A DNA stretch of 64,000 nucleotides from Serpula lacrymans var. lacrymans S7.9 (Eukaryota > Basidiomycota > Agaricomycetes > Boletales > Serpulaceae): assembly GCF_000218685.1 (NCBI RefSeq), contig NW_006763292.1, positions 881,087 to 945,086 on the forward strand, written 5' to 3'. The number at the start of each line of letters is the position of its first letter. The first letter of the stretch is position 1. This document shows, piece after piece, positions 55,196 through 64,000 of this stretch. Under the pieces are notes generated by a model, which was not told where the DNA came from, did no database searches, and was given only the letters and a program-made list of their open reading frames with translations. Made by a program: the position numbers and the translations under genes.

Positions 55196-55955
55196 TTTGC
55201 TATATAGCGCTATATAGCCACCACCTATATATATAAACACATTCATAGAAACTATAGTACAATCAGTACAATTATAGCTCTTATAGCTCTTATAGCACAG
55301 TAGCAGGCAAAATTTTAACCAAGGGGAGAAGTATCTATAATTCCCTCAAACTCTGGATTAATCTAATAAACTTGTTCAATGATAGAAAGAGGCCAGAAGT
55401 GTTCGGAGTTAAGTATATTATTATAGGCAAGGTACTATAAGTGCTCTTATAGCCTATAGCAGCCTACATAGCTTTTATAGCTGTGAAGGTCATAGTTATA
55501 ATATAGTTCAAGGTGCTTAAAAGGGCTAATAAATTATACAGTATTAAGTAATTGTGTAGCCTGTATTAGTGAAATAGTAGTTTGTATCCCTGATACTCAC
55601 AAAATAAGAATAATGATTTATCCAAATATAAGTAGTGACAATGAGTAAAAAATTAGTCTAAGTCCATAAAAGGTCAATATATAACACCTGTATAATATAT
55701 TTTATAAGCCTTTATGGTGTAGTGGATAAATGTGATATGTGGCTATGGGATGCTTAGTCACCCAAGAGCTGACTAGCAGGTTGAGAGTTCAAATCCTGTT
55801 TGTGTTAATTTCTTTTTGTCAGCCACACAACAATTTCCAACATCTATAAGAGCATTTATAGGGCTATGTGAGGCTCTATAGATGGAAGAGGTTCTATAAC
55901 AGGTTTGACCACTATAACAGCTTTATGAGTACTTATAGTGCTATAGAGCTCTATG
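55196..55955. repeat. Cluster of TATAG(C) motifs
   Basis: The pentamer TATAG or its complement occurs about twenty times in 760 bp, for example ctatatagcgctatatagcc at 55200-55220, three ttatagc units at 55275-55300, four near 55423-55460, and several at 55855-55955. Spacing is irregular. The density is far above the rest of the window, yet it is not a simple tandem repeat. Confidence 0.55.
55711..55805 (+). other. tRNA-related sequence (A box and B box), weak
   Basis: tggtgtagtgg at 55720-55730 fits the polymerase III A box and gagttcaaatcc at 55786-55797 fits the B box, about 65 bp apart. The stems do not fold into a proper cloverleaf (the T stem is poor), and the region between is long, as in class II tRNAs. 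It may be a tRNA-derived repeat head. Confidence 0.35.
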
Positions 55956-56056
55956 TAGCTACTCCCATTTTTCTTGATGTGAAGAGGAAGCTATCTTCAC
56001 AGTTAATAATCCAGGATCTCCATCCTAAGCACAAACAACTTCAACACTCACTGAAA

Positions 56057-57185
56057 ATGCAGCCTATTCTCCCCCAATTGGGCCCTGAAGGAGCTTATAT
56101 CAGCTTTGCAATCAATAATGCCCCCCCAGCGGCCACAGATGCATCTGATACCTTGTCGAGCAAGGCTATGTGGCCAGGCAAGGACCAGACCCTGCTCGTA
56201 GATTATATTATAAAGAACTGGGAAGAAGTATGCCCAGGCCAAACTTTCCAGAAAGATTTTTGGAACAATTTAGTAGCACATTTAGCACCGCACCACACAG
56301 TAGGTGCACCCAAAACAAGGAAGCATTGCAGTGAAAAATGTAGAAGGGTAAGTCCAATGCACAGTCTCAACACTTCTAAGGTAATGTGCCCATCATAATT
56401 TTTATCACGTAGATCAAAACTACATACAAAAGCCTTAAAGGACTGATCAACCACGGATCCGGTATGTATTATGACTCGTCAACAGGTCTCATAATCACAG
56501 CGGAAAGCAAGACCCTGTGGAATGATTTTGTTAAGGTATGCAGACTACATAGTGATCACCCGGGTGAGTCGACTTACACAGATGCTAGCAATATCCGCTG
56601 GTAGCACCCTTTAAGACGAAGGGGTGGGCACTGTTTAACAGGCTCACACCATTACTGGCTGGTGCTGGCGCACAAGGTGTTACAATTGACATACCAGCAC
56701 CTACTTATGCTTCATTTTTTTGTACTTTTACCTTTTGTTTCCCAAGTCACATGACTGATCATGTGACCATTTACTTTACTTTACATTTTCGGACTTTTCA
56801 TAGTCACATGCTAGACATCGGACTTTAAACTTTATTTACAACTGTACAGTACCTCATGTATTTTAGTATATATACTGGAGCAATACATGGGGAGGGACTC
56901 AGCAAGTCCTCCTGTTGTCTAGCACAACAAACTTGTTGAAACCTGAGGGGTGATCCCTCCTTTCTCTCTTCTCTTTTGCTTGTCCAAGTTGTGCGCCAGA
57001 GTAAGAAACTCTTGGTCGTTACACAAGGTGCCCATGCTTTCCGTACACCTGAGGTCATAACAACGGGAGCAGCCATTTCTGTCACCTCGGCTCCTGCTTC
57101 AACCACCATCATTGCACATCCGTCAGGCAAATCTGCCCATTCAAATTTTACGGCACGTGTAGCACCCGGAACATTGTGCTCCTAG
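56057..57185 (+). pseudogene. SANT/Myb-like DNA-binding protein gene interrupted by a solo LTR
   Basis: Exon 1 56057-56347 (start chosen at MQPILPQLGPEG; upstream sequence is the TATAG cluster) contains WPGKDQTLLVDYIIKNWEEVCPGQTFQKDFWNNLVAHLA...TVGAPKTRKHCSEKCRR, the pattern of SANT/Myb-like (Myb_DNA-bind_3-type) domains. Exon 2 56413-56535 reads IKTTYKSLKGLINHGSGMYYDSSTGLIITAES..WNDFVK. Exon 3 starts at 56589 (QYPLVAPFKTKGWALFNRL). The introns 56348-56412 and 56536-56588 are GT...AG and keep the frame. The frame is open to the LTR at 56678 and resumes after 57028 (AHAFRTPEV), ending in a Ser/Thr/Ala tail at 57183-57185. Such proteins bind DNA and often accompany Harbinger elements. Confidence 0.7.
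56678..57023 (+). mobile_element. Solo LTR, family B, 346 bp, TSD CAAGG
   Basis: Starts TGTTACAATTGACAT and ends CTTGGTCGTTACA, flanked by CAAGG at 56673-56677 and 57024-57028. It contains tagtatatatactgg (TATA region) and gagggactcagcaagtcctcctg. It sits inside exon 3 of the SANT-like gene, and removing it with one TSD restores the frame exactly. Confidence 0.93.
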
Positions 57186-57874
57186 GAGAACAATGGTTAC
57201 TCCATGGAGTGGTGGCTATGCTCCATGGAGAACAATGGCTGCTTTGGCAGAGACCGGGTTTATCCGGTTTTGTCATCCCTATAAGCCTTTATTGCTTGGA
57301 ACCTTATTTTGGACGCTTTTTTGGCCTTATCAGTGCCATATCTCACCCAATCCTTATCTGATTGTCCCCAAACTCCTACCATTGTCTTCTACGACCTTGA
57401 AAACTCTAGGAGACTCCTCAGAGTGGTGGATTTTGAGTTTGATCTCCCTGTGAGCCCCTATCATTATCTGATCACCACTTCCACCCTATTATACTCCTCC
57501 ACTCCCTGTGCTTCGTTTCTGGCCATACTTGGCCTATCTATTGCACCATATATTCGCTCTCCACACCTATATTTTGGGGGCAATCCATCCACTCCATCTG
57601 TCCCTGTGACAATTTCGATTTTTTTGGCCTATATTTTCGCTTTTTGGCATATCTGGTGCTTGCATAAAGCTCCAATCTTCTCTGCTCTGTCCATTATCAG
57701 ATAGAACAAGCCTATAGACTGTGAAGCTTGCCTGCATTGCCTCAGTTTGCTGTTGCCCAGAGCCTCTCTCAGTCTGTGGTGTTTGGGGAGCTTAAGTCAC
57801 TTTGTTGACTCATATACAAGCCTTTTTAACCAACACTGTCTCGAGGCGATTTCTCTGTTAATATCAGTGTAGTA
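57186..57874. other. Unassigned; hydrophobic ORF 57309-57704
   Basis: Near 57203-57230 the palindrome ctccatggag occurs twice. A 131-codon plus frame (57309-57704) is hydrophobic without motifs. The 5' LTR, gag or leader of the following copia element was not recognised here. Confidence 0.3.
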
Positions 57875-59698
57875 TTGAAAGGGGAACACAGGCGTAACCC
57901 TGTAGCATCACTAGGAGGCCTTAGCACCCTCCTGGACCGCTTTTGGACCGCTTTTTTGGACTCTTTTGGACTCTTTGGACCTTTTTGTGCACTTTTTGGA
58001 CCTTCTCCATTATCCACCTCCACTGCTTCGCCAGCTCATTTCCACACCATGGATAAAACTAAATGTACTCCTCATTCATATTCTGCTCCTACTCATTGTT
58101 TTTGGTCATCTCCTAACTGCCATCATTGTAATCAATCTGCCATATCTGGTGCAAAATACCATTTTTCTACTGTGGTTGCAGAGTCGGCTAGAAATGCAAG
58201 CCTCCACTCTATCCATCCCTCTGACTTACACTGCCCTCTCCAGCTTGATGCCGACATTGATTGGAATGCAGACACAGGTGCCACTTCTCATATGACACCT
58301 CATTGTCACTGGATTTGCAATTATGCACTATATTGTGTTCCCATAAAGCTAGCAGATCATATTGTTGTTTATTCAGCTGGTATTGGTACTGTGGTGTTTA
58401 ACCCTATCATCAATGGCAAGGAATCAAGGGCTGTAGAATTCTCCAGAGTGCTGCATGTACCAGATCTTCAAAATAATCTCCTCTCAGTCTTGTACTTAAC
58501 TCGTCAAAGTGGTTTTAAAGTCATCATTTCATCTCAATCTATGTCCTTCATACGTGGCAACACTCTCTTATTCACTGCAACCATCAACAACAATAATGCT
58601 GCATTCCTTGATGGAACTACTGTTTCTTGTGTTGAATTGGGACACTTTTCTGCAACAATTCCACTTGACTTAAACCTTTGGCATCAAAGATTGGCTCACC
58701 ACCACTATGCTGATGTCAAGAAATTGACACAAGGAAACCTTGTTACTGGAATGACACTTGAGTCTAAATCTACTCCTGATCCTATCTGTGAACCATGTCT
58801 GTCTGGAAAAATGTCTGCCAACCCATTCCCTTCATCTTCTCATCGCTCTGCTCACCCTCTAGACCTCATCCACTCTGATGTACACCAAGTCTCCTCCCCT
58901 TCATTCTCTGGGTATCAATATTGGGTCACCTTCATCGATGATTACACTTGATTTTGTGTTGTTGTCCCTTTGAAGGCCAAGTCAGATGCCTTTAATGCTT
59001 TCAAGAGTTTCAAGGCTTATGCTGAGACTCAATTGGAGCGAAAAATCAAGGCTCTGCGCAATGACAAAGGGGGAGAGTACATCTCCAAGGAGTTTGAGCA
59101 ATTCACAGATGATCATGGCATTGTCAGACAGCATACCACCCGGAATAGGCCTCAGCAGAATGGAGTTGCAGAAAGAGCAAACAGGCTTCTCTCTGAAAGA
59201 ATCACTACCATGCTTTCAGAGTCTGGATTGCCTAATATCTTCTGGGGTGAATGCCTATGTGCCTTGGTGCATATCTGGAATAGGTGTCCCACTGATGCAG
59301 TGGTCAATGCTACTCCTTATCAATTGTGGTATGGACATAAACCAGACATGTCACACCTTTGTGTTTGGGGGTATACTGCTTATGTGCATGTGCAAAAGGA
59401 TATAAGAGGTGTCTTTGGCTCTCACATGGAGAAATGTGTGTTCATTGGTTACTCTGCTGGGTATAAGGGTTGGAAATTCTACAATCCTACCACCAAACAC
59501 ACTATTATCTCTGAGAGAGCTGATTTTGATGAGCGCTACTTCCCTGGCTTGAAATCAACTTCTACCACTGCCATTCCTACTCCACCTTTTCCACCTTCAC
59601 TTCCCATGCCTTTGGGCCTGAATGAGGATGTCCCTGCACCAGGTCCAGGGGTAGATATTGACCCACCAGCTGTACTTCAGCAACCTCAGCAACCTTAG
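57875..59698 (+). pseudogene. Copia protease and integrase
   Basis: WNADTGATSHMTP near 58262-58300 has the D-T-G protease site. LHVPDLQNNLLSVLYL and LWHQRLAHHHYADVKKL...CEPCLSGKMSANPF form the GAG-pre-integrase domain with its H-x-H...C-x2-C zinc site. The integrase core has LIHSDVHQV (first Asp), a TGA at 58949-58951 in DDYT-x-F, ALRNDKGGEY (second Asp) and PQQNGVAERANR (Glu). CVWGYTAYVHV, KCVFIGYSAGYKGWKFYNP and a Pro-rich end follow, closing with a TAG at 59696-59698. Confidence 0.88.
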
Positions 59699-60627
59699 CA
59701 CTTGCCTGATTATGGGCCTGATTTGGACCTTGATGCAAAACCACCTGTGAATCAACCTCTTGAGCTTCCAGATCACCCTCCTTATCGCTCACCTTCTCCT
59801 GACTTGCCTATTGCACTGAGACGCCCTGCAAGGGCTAGGAGACCACCTAGACCATGGTGGCTTCAACACAGACAACCTACTCCTGCCATTGAGAGTGATA
59901 ACAGTGATAGTAGTGATTCTGAGGCAGTTGATGATGAAGTGGCACACTTTGGAGACTCTGCTGAGCCTAGGTCATTTGCAGATGCAATGAAGTGTCCTGA
60001 TGCAGATAAATGGAGAGAAGCAGCCATGGAAGAGCTCCAAGCTCATGAGCACAATTGAACTTGGTCACTTGTGGAACTACCTCCTGGAGAAAAGGCAATT
60101 GGTGGCAAGTGGGTCTTTAAGTTCAAGCACAACTCTGATGGCTCCATTGAGCGCTACAAGGCCAGATATGTGGCTAAAGGTTACAACCAGCGCCCTGGCT
60201 TTGACTTCCTTGAAATATTTGCACCCACTGTTCGCATCTCATCTATCAGAGTTATCCTTGCAATTGCTGCCATCCACAACCTCCATTTGTGCTCTATTGA
60301 CATCTCTCATGCATTTCTCAATGGTGTCATGGATGTAAAGGTCTACATGCAGCAACCAGAGGGATTCCATCAAGGTGGTCATAATCTGGTCTGCCAACTC
60401 AACAAGGCCATGGGACCAAGCAAGGAGGCAGGATGTGGAACCAGAAGATGCACATTGTGCTTGAAAAACTCGGATTTAATTGCACTTACTCTGACTCTGC
60501 CATTTATGTGTTTGATAGAGGTGAAGTGCGCATTATTCTACCTGTCTTTGTTGATGACATGACACTGGCATCCACATCCAATTCTGCACTTGACCAAGCT
60601 GTCAAGGACCTCTCGTACTTCAGAAAG
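57875..60627 (+). mobile_element. Ty1/copia retrotransposon, second family, truncated at both ends
   Basis: Order: remnant of the gag end, protease, GAG-pre-integrase, integrase, linker, RT up to the VDD box. It then joins Helitron tail sequence at about 60625. No LTRs found. It belongs to a different family from the element at 14-17 kb, as shown by low protein similarity in RT. Dead because of stops, a frame shift and truncation. Confidence 0.85.
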
Positions 60628-60630
60628 TGA
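59702..60630 (+). pseudogene. Copia linker and truncated reverse transcriptase
   Basis: The linker (LRRPARARRPPRPW, acidic Ser/Asp run, PRSFADAMKCPDADKWREAAMEELQAH) leads, after a TGA at 60056-60058, into TWSLVELPPGEKAIGGKWVFKFKHNSDGSIERYKARYVAKGYNQRPGFDF, FAPTVRISSIRVILAIAAIHN, CSIDISHAFLNGVMDVKVYMQQPEGF. A frame shift near 60425 leads to EKLGFNCTYSDSAIYV and PVFVDDMTLAS, the catalytic VDD box. The RT ends at SYFRK, where Helitron-derived sequence begins. Confidence 0.85.
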
Positions 60631-61292
60631 AGCCTTTGCTAGCTGGCTCCTGGATATTGGTGGTGGTCGTGAAATTGCAGGAGATGGAACTATTGAGCTC
60701 CCCACCAACATGCTTATGCCAGAAAACACCACTACAGTGTTTTCAGATGGGCAACTTTATGTTGCATTGCCTTGATGCACTTCAGGAGGGAGAATAAAAG
60801 TGCTATTTCCACATGGTTCAAATGACAGATGTACCGTCAATGTGGTATATCCCAAGATTCTGACTGGCTTTATCTGTGACTGGCAAGTAGATTTTCCCCC
60901 AATTTTCACCCTTTTTACTAAACTGTTTTGTAATCAGATCATATTATTATTTTTTACCATTTCTAGAGTCTCTTTTTTTTTCTCATCAATTTATCCATAT
61001 AATACCACAGACTTTTTATGTTACAATATATGTTGATGTTTGTAAACATTATATAAATTATCTGCTTGAATTCAGTATACTGTGCACAAGTCTAGGGCAG
61101 GCTTATAGGAACGTTCAATGGCAGAACAGCAAGTCAAACATGCATCATAGGATTCAAAGACTTAACATACTTTACAGATAACATAAGCTCACTGACTTAA
61201 TATTTCTTGATCATTTAACAGTATTATCATTATTATTATTTATTATATAGCAAAAATGTTGCACTACAGTGGCAGAGCCACGGGCTGGACCT
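60628..61292 (+). mobile_element. Helitron 3' end, internally deleted copy
   Basis: agcctttgctagctggctcc, GDGTIELPTNMLMPEN and then, after a large internal deletion, [40 protein letters not shown] correspond to parts of the helicase at 48585-49400. The tail to 61292 is homologous to 49421-49817 and has the same hairpin GTGGC-aga-GCCAC (61269-61281) and terminal gggctggacct. The left junction shares cagaaag with the copia RT sequence. Confidence 0.8.
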
Positions 61293-62600
61293 CCTTGAAT
61301 GAATGATGAAGGTGTTGTGTGACTTGGGGCTGTCTTTTAACGAGGTCATCTAGAATGATGATGTAATTGTTGTTATGTCAGATAAAAGGGTGGGTAATGA
61401 GTTCTTGCCTCGTAATGAGGCAACTCTACACATTTTGATGCAGCATATCAGACATACATATTATTAAAAGGTTGAAAAAAAAGAAGTCTACTACAAAGAG
61501 ATAACTTCATTTTCTATAGCACATGGATGTACCACTCAACAATGATTGGACTAGAAAGCTTCCTCTGGTTGTGCTTTTGACCATATTTGTGCACTGTGCC
61601 ATTCCAGAACTTGCTATGTTTAAATTTGTCAGCAGAAAAACCAACAAGACTGTACGCACCATTATTTGGCAGTGCGTACACAATCTTGTGTGACCGTTTC
61701 ATGAACAACCAAGCCATCATTGGCGGCGGTGTGGCACTGCACTGTTTTGATCCTATGCAGTCTTTGTTGCCTTGCAATATAGAGCTGTATCTCCCTGTTT
61801 TGTAATTGAAGAGCATGATAGAGAGTTTGAGGGATAAATGTGGATATCAAGTTGCTTTCAGCCTGACTTTAAGCAAAGAAGAAAAAGATGACACAGACAT
61901 CAGCAAGGTAGCAACTCTCTGCAATGAGGCATATACTATTGTGTTATTAGCATTAAATGCAGCAATAGCAATAGCCATCAACCCAATCTTTTGATCTGCT
62001 TCAACTATAATGATGAACTTCATATCTGCGCATGGGTTTTTCTCTGCATATCCAGCTTTGGCTCGCAAAAAGCAAGGTCTTTTAAATCCCCTGTTTTATC
62101 CTCATGACAATAATCTGCCTCACTACGTACTGGAAACACTTGGCAAGTCTCAAAAAGCAGGATATGTTATAAGGACCCATCCAGTGCAGTGGAATGCAGA
62201 GGCTCACCTGTGTTGTGTATATCAATTGTGTCTAATGAAGGCCCAGCACACCCATGACAAAACATGTATAACACTCTTATTTGATGATGAACAGAAAGGT
62301 GTTGAGGCAGCAGAGAGTGGAAGGAAGGCTTTGATTAAACGCCAACATGTAATCAGTGAAACCTATAACGATGAATTCACGATGGTGTGGCGTTTAGGAG
62401 GACAAGGATACTATGGAGATTTGGATTTTGTTGACTCGGCAATGTATGTTGAGGTCAGGGGAGTAGTAAAGCCCATGTGGTTGTAGGTGTATGTTTGACG
62501 GGAAGTTAGTAATCAGTATAATTCAGAGGGTGTAAGGGGTATACTCTGTACATTGTTAAAGTAATGGCAATTGTGGCACACAGTGTAGTGTGTACAAGTA
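61293..62600. other. Unidentified plus-strand coding-like region
   Basis: Plus-strand frames 61587-61805, 61806-61994 and 62010-62486 (158 codons) follow one another with stops between them. Words such as HGFFSAYPALARKKQGLLNPLFYPHDNN, ETYNDEFTMVWRLGGQGYYGDLDFVDSAMYVEVRG look protein-like, but I recognise no family. A short hairpin gcctcgtaatgaggc lies near 61408-61422. Confidence 0.35.
62010..62486 (+). CDS. Hypothetical ORF, 158 codons
   Basis: The longest frame in 61.3-62.6 kb, with mixed, soluble-protein composition. It contains no visible catalytic motif, signal peptide or membrane segment. The in-frame sequence just upstream (61806-61994) ends in a stop, so this may be the 3' part of a larger broken gene. 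Start taken at the first ATG (two adjacent Met codons). No function assigned. Confidence 0.3.
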   Translation: MMNFISAHGFFSAYPALARKKQGLLNPLFYPHDNNLPHYVLETLGKSQKAGYVIRTHPVQWNAEAHLCCVYQLCLMKAQHTHDKTCITLLFDDEQKGVEAAESGRKALIKRQHVISETYNDEFTMVWRLGGQGYYGDLDFVDSAMYVEVRGVVKPMWL

Positions 62601-62654
62601 CATTGAAAGTGCAACAGAGAATTGTAACTCTCCCTACCCTCCACTAGTTTTCTA

Positions 62655-63990
62655 TCATACATCCATTACCTCTACTTTGTGCAAGTCATGGAGTGTAATA
62701 GCCAATAATTTAGGCGTCACCTGGCAATTTTGGTTGTAGTGTGCAGCTTTGTACTCGGTGAAGTTTTGAGTCTCGTAGATCGTGTTTACAACAACAGAAT
62801 CAGGGGGAAAGATGTTTGTTGCGCTAAAATGTGTAAGTCTAACTTGCTTTCTAATTTGCCAAACTGTATGACTCACGTTGTACTCCAAACAAGTGATTTG
62901 ATCCAAGTGATTGATACGTGAGTACTCATTTCAAAACTCCCCTGAGAGTTGTTTATTCACTTTCTCAGGATTGGATCAGTGCATAATAGCCACACTTGCA
63001 AGTGATTTGGCCCTTGACAATATTACATACACGCTCTGAAGTGTTCTGCACATAGCAAGGTCAACTATAACTTTGGAGTGGTACTACATAAACAGTTGGC
63101 TGGATTCTGTTGCAAATCATTGTGCAAGTTTGTAATTGAAGGCATCCCTTGTCTTTTTTTCAGATACTATTATAGGTGTGTCCTTGAAATCAGCTAAAGA
63201 GTGAGTGTCCATATCACAAATCAAACACAATAGAAGAGGATTGTAGTCAAAGTAATCATAATTTCCACCTGTGCCTGTTGAGCACTCATTGGGTCATTTT
63301 CATTCCAAGCCTGACCACTTTGTATTCTTGCTAACAGGTTCACAAATTTAGGGTCAGTTGCTGCTCTCCAGTTTTGCGGAGAATGACAACTTGTTTAACT
63401 TGCTTCCATAACAACGTGCAATATAAGGTACTCTGACCGCCAACGGTTTGTGCAGTATTGGGAGTTATCTGGTTGACAAGGTTGTGACAAAACAAGGATT
63501 TCTCTTTAACAGGTTGAAATTGTCCAAAGTTGCCAGTGAATATCATGTTCACACCTCCAAAAGGTTTACCAGCATTCAGGTGGTCCCAAGCCTTTGCCTG
63601 GCTAATCCGGTGAGATATTTGGCTCAAAAGTTTGGCAGATATCATTAAAATCTCATCAATGACGAGGTATTTAATGTTTCTCTAGATGTCCTCAAGGTCT
63701 TGTCTCTTTGATTGCCACTTGGTCTGCGGCAGAAATGTCAAGGCATGAATCATATATCCTTCAATGAGAACCGCCGTGCATCTTGTTGCGATACTGAGCA
63801 GCAAACTCTCATCATAACCTGTATGGCGGAAGAACTCCACAATTGCTTTGATAATGTGGCTTTTCCCAGCACTGCCCACACCTGCAATGTAGAGTAGTAA
63901 CTGTTTGGGAGACTGTGATATGCTGTTTTGGCATACAGTGGACAATGCATGCTCTTGCTCTTCATTGCCTGTGATCCCCATATCATTCAT
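62655..63990 (-). pseudogene. Pif1-like helicase (second Helitron type), minus strand
   Basis: Reading from the window edge: GNEEQEHALSTVCQN, LLLYIAGVGSAGKSHIIKAI (Walker A, GxGxxGKS), YDESLLLSIATRCTAVLIEGYMIHALTFLP. After a stop come RNIKYLVIDEILMISAKLLSQISHRI (Walker B, DE) and FGGVNMIFTGNFGQFQPVKE (motif III-like), VILRKTGEQQ (to 63340). A further minus frame at 62906-62655 may continue it, but I am unsure. Sequence style differs from the Helitron helicase at 47.8-49.4 kb. The gene extends beyond the window on its N-terminal side. Confidence 0.75.
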
Positions 63991-64000
63991 AACATCATTC

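Noticed and set aside
62655..62906. Minus-strand frame as a definite helicase C-terminal domain
   Set aside because: Only weak similarity in style; kept as a possible extension of the helicase remnant, not as a separate feature.

Overview
The window looks like 64 kb of a transposon-dense basidiomycete (Agaricomycete-type) nuclear genome, AT-rich overall. Supporting signs are spliceosomal introns of 41-65 nt with GT...AG ends (clearest in the WD40 gene at 4.0-5.1 kb and the SANT-like gene at 56.1-57.2 kb), the transposon families present (KDZ, CACTA/Tnp2-like with a DUF4218-like C-terminus, Ty3 chromovirus, Ty1/copia, PIF/Harbinger, Helitron), and the absence of operons or ribosome-binding sites. 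The species cannot be named from sequence alone. I saw no bacterial genes, CRISPR array, rRNA or organellar genes.

Layout. 0-7.6 kb: little recognisable, except a multi-exon WD40-repeat gene on the minus strand whose 3' part is cut by an LTR fragment. 7.6-11.2 kb: CACTA/Tnp2-like copy A, with a 268-bp MITE inside its coding region. 11.9-12.7 kb: a 650-bp solo LTR with a perfect 5-bp target-site duplication (TSD) inside a fold-back repeat. 14.1-17.2 kb: a 5'-truncated copia element carrying a 137-bp CACTG-ended MITE in its RNase H, meeting an inverted gag-end fragment of the same family. 17.4-25 kb: degraded multi-exon genes of unknown function and LTR fragments. 25.4-26.3 kb: minisatellite and a 160-bp tandem duplication. 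26.6-29.0 kb: a solo LTR and a KDZ transposase remnant. 29.2-35.2 kb: a two-LTR Ty3/gypsy chromovirus with a reverse-oriented solo LTR between integrase and chromodomain. 39.2-42.4 kb: CACTA copy B on the minus strand. 43.3-44.4 kb: a degraded gene interrupted by a tRNA-containing insertion. 46.9 kb: a Harbinger transposase tail. 47.8-49.8 kb: Helitron helicase with a hairpin 3' end. 50.1 kb: a second short tRNA-like insertion. 52.2-54.6 kb: the Rep half of a Helitron on the minus strand. 56.1-57.2 kb: a SANT/Myb-like gene interrupted by a solo LTR. 57.9-60.6 kb: a second copia family joined to a Helitron 3' tail. 62.6-64 kb: another Pif1-like helicase on the minus strand.

This is a transposon graveyard with several layers of nesting rather than a pathway. 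The best evidence is that removing an insert plus one TSD copy restores a reading frame at five places: the CACTA transposase, the copia RNase H, the chromovirus pol, the minus-strand gene at 43.8 kb and the SANT-like gene. Several inactivating changes are CpG-to-TpG/CpA transitions, which suggests decay of methylated cytosines. No intact autonomous element is present.
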